From NCBI GenBank assembly GCA_004794655.1, contig SMMW01000149.1, forward strand, positions 62,001-126,000: DNA of 64,000 bases, in the 5' to 3' direction. This DNA comes from Marisa cornuarietis (lineage: Eukaryota; Mollusca; Gastropoda; Architaenioglossa; Ampullariidae). The first letter of the stretch is position 1, and every line of letters starts with the position of its first letter. The notes below the pieces were generated by a model. It made no database searches. It was not told the origin of the DNA and saw only the letters and a program-made list of their open reading frames with translations. This document shows positions 1 through 13,000 of this stretch, in pieces. Made by a program: the position numbers and the translations under genes.

Positions 1-155
1 AGGGAATTGACTATATCACAGCAAAACAGCCAGGTCTGGAAACAGATGCTCCATGCAGAGAAAGAGCAGAGTGCCTGAGGCAAGATCTGAACCCAGAACA
101 ACCAATCTTACTGTATTGGTGACAGGTGCTAGCTGTTGTGCCACCAGACCGCTCA
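1..155 (-). repeat. tRNA-derived SINE, copy 1 (partial at left edge)
   Basis: Shares TATATCACAGCAAAACAGCC, CATGCAGAGAAAGAGCAG, CTTACTGTATTGGTGACAGG and TGTGCCACCAGACC with copies 2 and 3. In the Abl intron left of exon 218-302. Confidence 0.75.
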
Positions 156-217
156 CAGATGAACAGTAAATGATAGAGGGTGCTGGGTGGGGAGGGGCAC
201 GGAGGGGTTTTGCTTAC

Positions 218-1784
218 CCAACAACTGGACAAGATTAGGATGTTTCATCTCCTTCATGATAGCTGCTTCTTCCAAGAAGTCTTTGAGTGCCATTGTATCT
301 TCCTGTGCAGACAAAACTGAGCTGTCAAACAAATTTTCTGTGGCCACATTTTTTTCTTTCTTTTGTGTTCCAGAGATCATGCATGCCAGACTTCAAGCTT
401 GTCTTAAGTTATACAGCATCTGGCCACATTATTTATATCACATACTTCAAAAACTCATCTTCCAAAAATAGACTTTAATATCCACTGATATGACAATATG
501 TTTTGGGAGTTTTGCAAAGTGGTGGTTGGGAAAAAGGAATCTCTGATCCATATCTTGAAACAAATCTATTTTATGGACATCATAAATCTTTTAAAAAACA
601 TAATGACAACAAAGAAGCTCACCTTCAGTGTTTTTACAGCGACCGTCTTGTTGTAGCGTTTCCAAACTGCCTCATATACATCTCCATACTGTCCACCACC
701 TGAAAGATTAGGCCAAGAAATCAGCCAAAATCAAAGACAAAAGCATCAAATGCCTCATTTTAAACAGTGCAAATCAAGACACGATGCCTATTAAATACTT
801 CTTGTAGCCTGAAAACTAATTCTAATTGAATTATCCAGGAAAAGTGTTGGATTACATTTTACACCTCAAATAAAGAACTTTCCATCAACGCAATCCATAC
901 ATTAAGCAGTGTAACATCTCATATCTTCAGTTTAACTATATCTAAATGGGATTAAATGTTTGTTTTAATCCCCTCTCCCTTCTAGTTTTTTTTTAAATTT
1001 TTTCTTAATAAGCAAATTTTGTGCAGACCAGGCTGGCATTATCAATGTCATGGCAACAGATCCAATCACTTAATGAGATAAGATCTTCACAAAAATTGTA
1101 ATTGTCAGCATACTAGCATCATAATTATCAATCACATATTGCTAAAACTCTAAAGGGGACCATTCAGCAAAAAGTGATTCAACCATGACGTCACATAACA
1201 AATAAATTTCAAGGTAATGTATTCTGCTTTTAAAAGATGTGAACACAGAATAGATCATTCTTGAGAAGAACATTTTCACAATAACTGCAAATCCAGCTAC
1301 TGGTCAGCAACAAATGCTCAGGCTCCACTGAAACTGGCATTTCAGTACCTCAGGGTAGAGTTAAAAATTTTGCAAAACGAAATAAAAAAAAAACATAAAT
1401 GGAAAAAGAATAAGCACAAGAAGAAGATGAGTGTGTACAGATCTTTTTAAAGCTTGCCCATTGTACCGCCCCAGACCCCTCCCCCCCCAAAAAAAAACAC
1501 CTGGTTTTGATTTCAACTAAAAAAAGAAAAAGGGTCCAAGTTAAATGCTTACCTAGCCTATGTTTCATGGCAATCTCTGTCCTCTCTATTTCCCAGCGGT
1601 CTGGCTCTGGGCTGACACCAAAAACAGTGGGCTTCTGTTTCTTGGGGGCTGGATAGAGAAGTGTTGTGACCAGCCCATCAGCATGTATAGAATGGTGATG
1701 CACCAACTCAGCCAGAGTGTTGAACCTGTGCTCTTGTGTTACAAACACCTGTTTGGAAAAAAACATTTTAGAAGAAAGTGAAGG

Positions 1785-1817
<33 letters not shown>

Positions 1818-4800
1818 GATTTAAAAATACCTATCCCACTCAATGGACACTCCAAGTACACACAAGGGTGAACAACAAGAAAACTGAACACACACACAAA
1901 ACAAAGAATGATGAAACAAAAGATGCAGGAAAAGAAAAACTGAAGGAAACTGGGTGTTGGGTGTAGGGGGAAAGAAATATCACAGCGTACCATTACATGA
2001 GAAACTGGCAGATGAAATGTGCCTTTAAACTATATGCTGGAAACAAACACACAGGACTAAGGGAAAGAGCGGGTGGTGTTTTATGAGGAGCCAGACACTA
2101 AGGCTACATCACGGCATTTCAGCCAGCCCTGTAAAAAGATTTCACATGCAGAGAAAGAACAACGTAACCGAGACAAGAGCTGAGCCCAGGACAGCCAACC
2201 TCACTGTATTGGTGACAAGTATTAACCGTTGTACCACCAAGCCATTTTAAGGGTAAGAGGCAAGGAATTTCAAATAGTAGAACCCACAAAAGAAGATAAG
2301 CTATGTCAAAACTTCTAAAGTCTTATAAAGGAGACAGAAAGGAGATAAGTATATGCAAAGCATATATTATATATATAAAAAGTCTCTAGGCTGACAGGGC
2401 TGTAACAGTTCAGAAAGATATGCAAGTGGTAAGGAAATGAAGGTAATGGTAATATAATGCAGTGATCTTATGGTTTTCACTGAAATCCTAATGACCCCAG
2501 GAATTACTACTCAGTCTCAAATCTATCTTTCCTGTCAAAAAGTCCAGAAAAAGACCAACTCTGCCAGCTCTTACATTTTTCAGGTTACAATTTTCTTGAA
2601 CCACTTCAGTCTGCCTTTTGCTGACGAGTGAAAGCAGGGGTTTGAGGGTAATCAGGGGAAGGAATGACCAATAGTGTTAATCTATCCTCCTAAGGCTCAC
2701 CTTGCCATCATCCTCAGTAATGCGATAGTGGTACACCCTGCCCTCAAAGCGCACAGAAATCGAGCGTTGCCCTGGACTGCTCTCACTTTCACGCACCAGA
2801 AAACTGCCATTTATGCCACTGCTGAGGAGGTACTCAGAGGCATTCCGTGAGATGAGCCCATGATACCAGGAGTACTTATCCAGGCTGTTCACGGGGGCGA
2901 TGTAGTTGCCAGGCACCCACCCTACTTCTCCAGCTCTATTTTTCACTTCACACCATTCACCACCTTTGTTGTAACCAATCATGGTGATCTGTTCCCCTGA
3001 AACAACCACACCCCTTGCTGTGATGGCATCAGGTTAAGAGTTCCCCATAAACATTTTAAGTTAAAAAAAAATTAACATGAATTAACATGAACACTACACT
3101 TCAACTTCTCCAACTAATAATAACCAATAATGATAATTGTAATACTAATGTTTGTAAAGTCTGCCTGCTGCCCATTTAACAGTATCTGACCTAATTAAAA
3201 AATAAATAGAAGTTCGTAAAAAAACATAACATTGGACAACTTAAGTCAGACAAGCAAACAGAACATGTAAGAATCAAACAAAACAACATATTATAATGTG
3301 CAAATAAAATTGGAAAGCATTTAATATTTAAATATATAAATACCCTTCACCACTAATTCTGTTCTATTCAAACTATCTCCATTTGTCTTTTAAATATGAA
3401 TGTTAAAGGCACTCAGCATGTTTATATACATGCATAAATTTCCACCCTGCCCGACACATCCCCACTCCCACACACCAGTTTATATGGCCATCAAAATTAC
3501 TTGTATCTGTCTTCTACAACACAGCCATGCTTTGGACTAACCATATACATATATAAAACTTACCTTTGACAATACTAAGTTGATTGTCACCCCCTGACTG
3601 GAAGTCGTAGAGGGCGACAAAAAGGTTGGGATCATCATCCTGCTGGCAGGTCAAGAGGTTCTCCTTGGACATCCATTTTGCACCAAGGATGTCATGGGGT
3701 GCATCAGGCAAAGGTCGACTCTGTAGAAGCGCTTCTGTAAAAAGATACAACAAACAGGAGTAAGAGTTTCCTTCAGGGAATATGTTTCTCTTGAAGTGTG
3801 TTCGTTGATATAAAATCAATTCACAAGTCTACATACCTTATCTTTCAGTTTCACGTTCACAGAAGCAAACAGAAAGTTAACAGACTAAAAAAATCTTTCT
3901 ATGTTGAATTTTAAAATATTAGAGAGAGAAAGAAGCATTTTCAGGAAAGCAGAGAAGTGCTGAAAATATCTGGCACATTCTCATGCAAAAATAACTGGCA
4001 ATGAGTCTTACATTCTCCCTACCCAAATGTTACAAGAAACAAGGTAAAACAAACTGATGCTAGCAGTTATGATCTTGAGCCGAGTTTTCCATTCACCTAG
4101 TGACTAAATGAATGTAAGTTAAATATTATATAAGAAACCTCATTTAACCAATGACATGGATATTTTAATATCACTGCTACATGTCTTTATGCAAATTAAA
4201 CACACACACACACATATAAAGGCACACTGGTTTAACTCACTGGCCCCAAACTACTGACTGTATTATACTAAACCCTGCTGGAATTAATATGGAGAGATCA
4301 AAAGGGATCCAGGCTCGGCGTAACAAAGAATTAATTCTTTTGTAATTGTACCCTTAAGAATTATTTGTGACATACTCAACCCTTTAGGAGCCACCCTGTT
4401 TCAATTATATACCTGTCTTCATCAGCCAAATATGTATCATTTTCTGGGTAAGTGCAGACAGAACTATGCAGAAAAATACTTGTTAAAGTTTAAAACCTTA
4501 TTATTCCTGTATTATTATAATTTCCAACTTTCTTTCTTAACACCATTTAGCAACAATAATTATAATTTTCAAACTCTTATTTCATTAATTTCTCTTTTTT
4601 TAAAGGGAGAGAGGGAGGTCACTGAAGTTTGCTCTACTTACTAAGTTATTAGGTCCCTTGCAACCATGCTGCCTCCTTTCAATTTCAGGCAATCATCTAT
4701 GGACTTATTCTACATTAAATGACTTGTAGATTCTTCATGCAAATCAAATGTATCCAAACATAAAGAAGACAAACAGGCTCTGGCAGTTAACATATGAATT

Positions 4801-7800
4801 ATTCACCCTCTGCTTCATTGTGATCACTTAATAATAAAACAGTGAACTTATATAGCGCCATATCCCGGTCCTATGGGCTGGCTCATGGCACTTCACAGAA
4901 AATAAAAGACAGAAACACAGACAGGCATACACGTATGCAATATGAGATGAATGATCTGTAGCAAGAAGATGCTCCAGCGTGTGCAATTCATTTGAAAAAC
5001 TTTTGTTGTTTTCTTTTGGTTGCTCACTGTTGCCTGCAGAATACCTATTTGGGAATTAACTTTATAAAGACACCACAGCATGATTGGAAATATGCAGAAA
5101 GATTACAAATATTACGGTCTTGGTGAGAAGCAACTGTGTGAACAAGAAACAAGGGTGAACTCTGATTCCAGAGCATCGAGATCATCTTGTAACTCGCAAG
5201 CAAGATTGTGGCCTCCTTAGTTGTTGAAAAATTTGGTGCTCTTTCAGTGTAGTGTTTTCTTCTCTCGCTCTTGGTACAAACTGTATGCCTTTAGTTCTGG
5301 TAAAACTTTGAGGCACTAAGTAAAGATTCCCCTCTCACTCTGGGTTCACACTGTATACCTTTATGCATGCCTGCATGACAACAAAATTCAAGTTCTGTGC
5401 TTTCCTACCTTGCACCTTCCCTCAAACCATCTACATGCTGCACCAACTGACATTCAAAACACCTGGGGGTACCCTCTTGAGCACTCCCCATGGCCTTCTG
5501 CATACAGATGCTAAGATTTTATAAAAAATATTACTTCAAACTCTAATCCTCCTCTTTCTTCTTGTGAGCTGTGCTCACACATACACAAAGGTGCATAGGA
5601 ACAGCACGTGCACACACTACCATAATCACAACCCAGTGCTCCTTCCAAAATAAACCATGTGGGCGTGGCATAATCTCTGCAGAATGATACCCATGCTAAA
5701 GAAGAACAAAATGTCTGATTTTCGTTTCTCCTTCATGATTTCATCAGCTCTTGCCTCTCCAGCAACTGCGGAAATCATAAATCATTCTGAAGCATAATTG
5801 TCTCCTTGGATGTTATGCCTTCTGGATATATGATGATGACCCACTTCCTCCCGAGTCTGATGTTTCTTTTCATGTTAATAAAAGGAAAATAACTGTTGGA
5901 TGATCTGTTCTGTACTCATAATAAATTTCCTTTTTCAGGAGTGCCCAGTTCCTGCTCATCATAAGAAAGATGACTGATCTGTTCCCTAATAGTGATGGCA
6001 TTTCTTCTTCAAATTTTTTCTTCAAAGGCATAAAATGACACAATACCTCTAAAGTCGAGGGATCCACTAGTGGTCAACTTGACACACATCTTCAAACAAC
6101 ACCTAAGGAAATGACATGATTTATCTTACATGCAAAGTACAAGCTGTCAAGAGGCCACCTGCACTACACCTCTAATTCTTAACACTTTTAGGCTGTAAAT
6201 CTATTTAAACAATCAGTTTCATAGAAACACAGTGACCAACACAATCTGTTTTCAATAAGATGAAACTATCTGAAGCAGACTTTAGTTTTTGTCAGCACTA
6301 TTTCTGTATGTGCCCCTGATTTTTAGTTTTCAAAAAAAAAAAGCATCCTGACACTGTGCTGACTGGATATTGGCATGGAGCCTGCTTTTTTTCACAAGCA
6401 TTTGCGGTGACCACTTTTCTCACTAAGGTGTCCTTTGAACAGTTTTGCAATGTTCTTTCATCTGCATTTTGGTATTTTTTCTTGGTTGGATTTTATTTTG
6501 GAAATGTTTGAAGTGAACATCAGTGACCTGTCCTAAATTTGATCCTTTTTATAGTACTGCACTCTTAGATTTAATCTACCCAAAGAACACCACCTTGAGA
6601 TTTTTTAATGGGGAGCTCAACTTCCTAGCAACTAGCACATGGTTTGCTGTTTATTCTAAGAAGCGTCTTAGATCAGAGAGAGAGCCTTAACAGAAATTTA
6701 TCTCATCTTACACCAACAGACATTTCCAATTGCTCATCAAGACCTAGCAAACTGCAAGATCTCATCTCATCATCAATCATGGGAAACCAAGGAGTGAATA
6801 ATACTGACACTTTTTATGTACAAGAAATAGTCACACCTGAGTGTATGCAAAACAAGTTTGTGGCTTATTAAGGCTGCCAACCAACTTTTCATACAACATC
6901 AGCAAGAGTCATATGGATCCAGTTGTTAAGCGGAGAATACATGCATGAGTAGATTATACAGTAATTATACAAAGACATGTTTGGATATCTACTTAGGCTG
7001 CTGAAAAATTTGAATGCCACTGTGATTTTGCTAACTGCAACTCTTAAATACAAATAAATACAAGGTAATACTAGACAGAGTGTACACATCACTTTTTCTT
7101 TTTGTCAAGCAAGACCGCTTCCCCTGTGAATAAAAAAATGTGCTAAAGGATGTTAGTTCCAGATGCTAATACATAATACAGTTGTTTGTTTTATTTAAAC
7201 AAATGAATATGTTCAAGATGTTTTAGTCAAACAATCTGGTAAAAAAAACAGTCAATGCAAAGTACAGCTAATACTTGATAAGACAATATGACAGCACAAG
7301 CAAGACCCAATAGCAACTACACTACTACAGCAATACTACAGCAGGGTAAAAAGCATTAGAGAGCCCATGCTAAGAGGAACCTGTCTTGATGCTGCCACAG
7401 GCAGGAGTGGAACTGGCAAGCTTAGGTCAAAAATATGAAGGATGCACAGAAGATGTAGCAATCCTGGTCAGTCACTTAACTCATAGACCACAAAGTATCA
7501 GGTTTAAGATCTCAAGAAAGAATATAATTATATGAATGTTGTAAAATTAACACAGTGTATTAATGATCAAGATTAAGTTGCAGATGAAATGTGAGTCATC
7601 TGAAAAAGATGGCAGGTATAGCACCGATCCCCAGCAAAGTAAATAAACACACCTGCAGTTATCTAGTGAGTTTGTGGTATAAACTGCTATGCATGAACAC
7701 AATTTTTTGTGTTCCTGCAGCTGTTGATTTCCTCGATATGTCTCCATGTGTGTGCTGCATGTTTTAAAGACAGCATCAGAAAAGAGTCAGATGCAGATGA

Positions 7801-10021
7801 AGTAGGAACAAAATGCTGTAACTGTTTCTTAAATGAGTTGAACTGTATATAATTCCTTTTAGTACAGTGGTTATAGCTTGATGTTTGTCTTTGCTGATAT
7901 ATGTAATCTAGTGTATCTTCAATGTATGGGCTAGCGACTAGAAAATATTTCACCACTAGGATAAGGGTTTAAAATGACTGAGGAAATAGGAAGTACCGTG
8001 TGCCCCATTTTTATTTGCAGATTGCATAATGCATGTCGCCAAAGAGACTCAATATGGCCTGGCTATTACAATGCACACTATGAATTATCCTGCTTTTAAC
8101 AGTGAAAATGCATAAGAATCTTTTTGATGGAAAGGTACAGATGAATAGGAGGTAGATTTGCATTCACAATTTACCTTAATACATTTAACTCAATAATGAA
8201 GATCATTAGCAGAGAGAGGAAAAACCTAATGCCTGAATGAGTAAAACAAGGAAGCAACTGAAGGAAAACGAATGCCAAGGCAAGCATCATGCTTCATCAA
8301 GCATCACACAAATACTATCAAGCAAAAAAAAAAAAGGCTGGGGGGGGGATGAAGGAACAGCTTGTGATTTCATTACACTATGTTTGATTTCATTACTAAA
8401 AATAAGACAGACACATGAAAAACTTTAAACTTTAATTGTGGTGGGCTTTATTATCAAAACTCATAAAGTTGAACATATTAAAAAAAAAAACCTGGAGAAA
8501 AGCATGCTGGGAAAACGAGGCAACGGACAGAGCTAACGTGGTGGTACTATTCTGTCAACTGTCATGCTGGAGTTATTAATTAATATTATTATTATTACCA
8601 ACAGCCATTTTGGGAGGATTAGTTTCAATTCAGAACAGATAAAGCTTCAGTTGTTTGGTGCAGAGTTTCAAAGAAAGATCAATGAAGGTATTATGTGAAA
8701 GACAGATACTGCAGAATTTTTGCCAAGAAAGTGGGGAGGAAAAAATGTCCCTGACACGAACCCAGACGATCTCCTCCCAAGTTTTCACCTTGGCTGACCA
8801 GCCATTGTTGCACTGCTCCAGCTGACCTCAAGGATTCTGGGATACGTTGGACACCCCCTGGCCCGCCTTTAGTAGGAACAACAGATGAGGTGGGAGTGTA
8901 CAATATCAAACACTGAACAATCCATATAAAAAGACTGGGTCAAACACACATTGCACTATACATTGCACACATTCATGAATCAAAAGAAAGGGAGCAAAAT
9001 TAGGAAAGGAACATACTAATAGGATATGGCTGATAAACAAATGTTAAAAAAATAATTTTAACAAGTGATAAAATACTGTAGGTTTCAGTCCACTTAATGT
9101 GGTATAATGTGGCTTAATGCAGCTGTCCAAAATGTGTGAACAATTATATATAAAAGTGCTAACAATAAATAAAACAAAACATAAATAACAGTTTACTAAG
9201 CAACAATGAATTTGGAAAAAAAGATAATTTAGTACATGCCATGCACACACACACACACACATATTTCCCAATGGTCAATGCTAATAGCACTTACTGGATA
9301 AATTTATCAAAAGTAATTTAATATGACTGCAACCAAGCAAAATCGGCATAGTTTTATTAGCTAATATCAGTCAATGTGGCACCTTGGTCAACAGAAAAGA
9401 AGGGAGGGAAACCCCTGAATATCTCCTGATTCATTCTCCATAGCATACATTTGTTTCTGTTCATCTTCAACACACTGATACAGCCTACCCACAGAGATCA
9501 CAGGCGAACAATCTTGCTGTCACTGGACATGCAGACGTCCAAGGCATGCATACTATGTATGCCAACTATCACAATTCTTCTTTGAGGTAATATTTGGTCA
9601 CATTCTTGATGTTTATTCTTTATGTCACTATCTAAGACTGTGTCAACGTGGGAAAATGAAGACAAATACAGCTGAACAAATAGTTTTTCTGAGCAATGTT
9701 GTCCACGTTTTAATTTCATAAGCTTTTTTCTTTCATTATTAAGGTCAAAGTGACTGGGGTAAACTGCTTCTTGATTAGGGAGGTTGTGTGTGTGGGCGTT
9801 GTGGCTGGGTGTGACTTTCTCTACAATAAGAATCTTTTATTCTCGGTCATCGAACCAGAATGAAACACCTGAGGATTGCGATCGAACCGCCGCGTAACAA
9901 GGTGCCGCGGATGTGTCCGCCCCGGCGACCTTGAGTGATTAATCGCTAGTGAGTGGTCGGATGAACAAGAAATGGGTCGAGCGACACCAGGCAGCCTACA
10001 AGGCCACGGTACACCGCCCCA

Positions 10022-10052
<31 letters not shown>

Positions 10053-13000
10053 GCACACAGAGAGAAGAAAGACGAATGTGCAGATAAAGAACCTCACCAC
10101 TCACACGCCCCCTGTCCACCTTCCTACCCCACAAACTCCCAGACACAAAGCGGCGGCGCCAGAGAAGGCCACTGCAGGTGAGTGAGACAGGATGGACGAC
10201 ACGTCAGTCGGGCGGGCCATGCCATCCGTCCAGGACACGTGCCACCTCACCTGACTAATGGCAGCGACGGCAGCGTGAAACGAGAGGCGGTCATAATGAG
10301 AAAGTATTGATGTGGGAAAGGCGCCGCGGACTGCTGGCTCGCGAGCTCTACCTCCCAGAAGGTGTGCGGTTCGAAGTTCGCCCTGGGCTCGTCACAAAAA
10401 ATGACCTCTCTTACACTGTCCCGCCCTCATCCACCCACCTCCAACAGACATTTATCAGAAAAAGATAAAAAGAATGCGAAAGTGGTGGGTTAACTTCAAC
10501 ATATAGGGTGAACTGCTTACGTCTAAGTCTACGTCAGGAAGGCTATGGGGCACTTTCTCTCCCCACCACCAACTTTTTTTGTCGACTCTAATATAAGAAC
10601 ACTCCCACGAGACAGGGAAACAATCGAAGGCTCGCAGAAAGAAGGACGGAAGGTAAGAAAGAATAAAAGGGCGAGGCAATGGAGAAGGCAAGTAATAGGG
10701 AAAAGGAACCACAACAGGACACTCGTCAAGTCTTGACACTAAAACTATAAGGAAACGACTGAACCGATAAAAGGAAGCCATTCTTCGTGATAAGATCCGA
10801 CACAAAACGTATGTTCACACAACTTCGTACAAGCATGTAACAAGGTGTTCCAAGCTTATAATTAATCATTACACACCTACCAACAGTCGCACCGACAAAG
10901 AATTTTTTTTCTTCCGTGTTTTTTTCCCGGCCATGTTCTGTGAAAAAAAGAGAGAAAAAGGTAGACGGTGCGGAGGAGCGGAGACGGGGTGAGAACACGT
11001 CAAAGTAAGCGCGCCTCTGTTCCCTTTTGCAGACACCGAGCATCTGGGTACCAAGCGCGCCACGCCTTCAGACCCGCTTGTATTCATCGTGGTATACGAA
11101 CCTCCAGATATCCACTGGCTCCGATAAATGTGCACGTTAACTGGTGGTCCGGATGACTAGCCTGAATACAAAACTATGGGGAAACCATCAACAGCCTAGC
11201 GAAAACTGTGGATTTCCTGGAAGCCAGTAAAGCACGGCTAGTCGTTTACAAAAAGGAGTTTGGGAGTAGGGGAATAGCAGGGCCGCCGAGAGCCATCACG
11301 GGCCCCAGGACAGACGACTTTCCGGGCCCCTTGTAATTGTAATAGTAAATGATTTCCCCAATAGATAATAATATGTTTAAAATTTGATTGTCAATATCTA
11401 CATTTTATTCAGTAACGAAATATAGACTGCAAACATTAGGACAAGTGTACAAGGATCTACATCACTACTTGAACATAGAATTGTTTACACGTGAGTGGTT
11501 AGTCAATGAGGACCAATGCCGGGCCCCCTTCACAGTCGCGGGCCCGGGTACACCAGACCCCCCTGTCCCCCCCCCCTCTCGTCAGGCCTGGGGAAGAGCA
11601 TGGGACACGCCCAATCTCTGAAATGTACGGGCACTTTTAGGTACAGACCATGTACTATTCTAAGGAAACGGAGGACACAAGCGTTTGAGCGGCATCTGAA
11701 CTTGTCGCTCAGACGACAGCAATAAGATACGGGAACTGAATGCCAGCAACCAGTCTACCTCTTCTTCTCATCCTTTAACTGGTTACAGAAGTACCAGTCG
11801 TAGGGGAGACTTGATGACACACCCCAGCGAAGCCGGTCTTGCGCTTGCGTGAAAATGTCTCCAAGTGATCCACTCCTTCACGTTAATCAACCAGTTTTTC
11901 TTCTGCTTGCGACGACGTCGACCGTCTTCGACTTACCCTCTTCGGCAAGGTGTAATGTCGGACGACATGACCGAACCACGCCAACTTCTGTCGTTTGACG
12001 GTAGCGACCAGAAGCTCTAGTGGACCCACCAAAAAAGATCTGCTGTCTAGACCGGGGGCGAAGTCGTTCGCCGTTGATAGCAACCAGACACGTGGACTGA
12101 ATACTAGCAATCAAACACGGGGATGAACGTCAGCAATATGACACGGGAATGAACGTTAGCAAGAAAATTAAGAAACTGCATGCAGGACAGATACAGAACT
12201 GAACATACACAGGCCTGAACAGCGGCAGGAAAACAAAAACCCAAAGAAAAAATGCGAACAGTCAGACATAGGAGTGAACCCCTGAAAAAAACTGAACGTC
12301 AGCAGAAAAAAACAAAGGAACTGCTCGCTAGCAGCCAAAACCGTCAGCAGAAAACCGAGGGGTCAAAAGTCAGCAGCCAAGCACGAGGCTGCAAAATCGG
12401 CCGTGCTTAGTGGGCACAGAAAGCACATCTTAGTGGCCGCAAGTCATTGCTGGCAAACGCTCGCAAACGAGAACGCACGAGAGAGAAATGTGTCCATGAG
12501 TGCGTCAGTGTGCGTGGACACACGAATGTCGTCACGTAAGAGTGTATGCGTTCAACTCCTTTGTAGCGACTGACCACGCTGAATTTACACGGACTTCTAC
12601 GAACGTCTCTTTACAAATTACGGCCACTTTCTAGTACCTTTCTTGACAAACTACAGTAGCTTTCAATAAATAAATAAAAATTTTAAAAAAAAGAAACAAC
12701 AGCAGCCATTCCAGCGTGCACAGTACGACACGTAACATATGATTTGATGACCCAACCATCCCCACCCCCACCCCGCGCGAACTCAACTTGCACAGACTGG
12801 CTTTTCTCCGCGGCGCCAACGGAGAGGCCGGCGGCGTTCGAAGGCAGTATCGGCAGGAAACACGATGGAGCTCGACAGCGACGACAGCAGCGATGTTATC
12901 GATGTCACAAAGCAGCCCTGTGGCGGTCTGCCATCAGTGCGCTGGTACTGAAATTATAGCTCTCCTTCTCTCTTCCCCTCCTCTCCATCCTGTCTGAAAA

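Noticed and set aside
53..165. Long-range similarity between the window start and 2.1 kb as a possible segmental duplication
   Set aside because: The same sequence recurs at 42.7 kb with tRNA-like boxes, so a dispersed SINE explains it better.
1350..1552. Continuation of the Abl exon 4 frame past its donor
   Set aside because: The frame stays open for about 65 codons beyond 1553, but the sequence is low in complexity, a good GTAAGC donor is present, and the next exon matches Abl in the expected phase.
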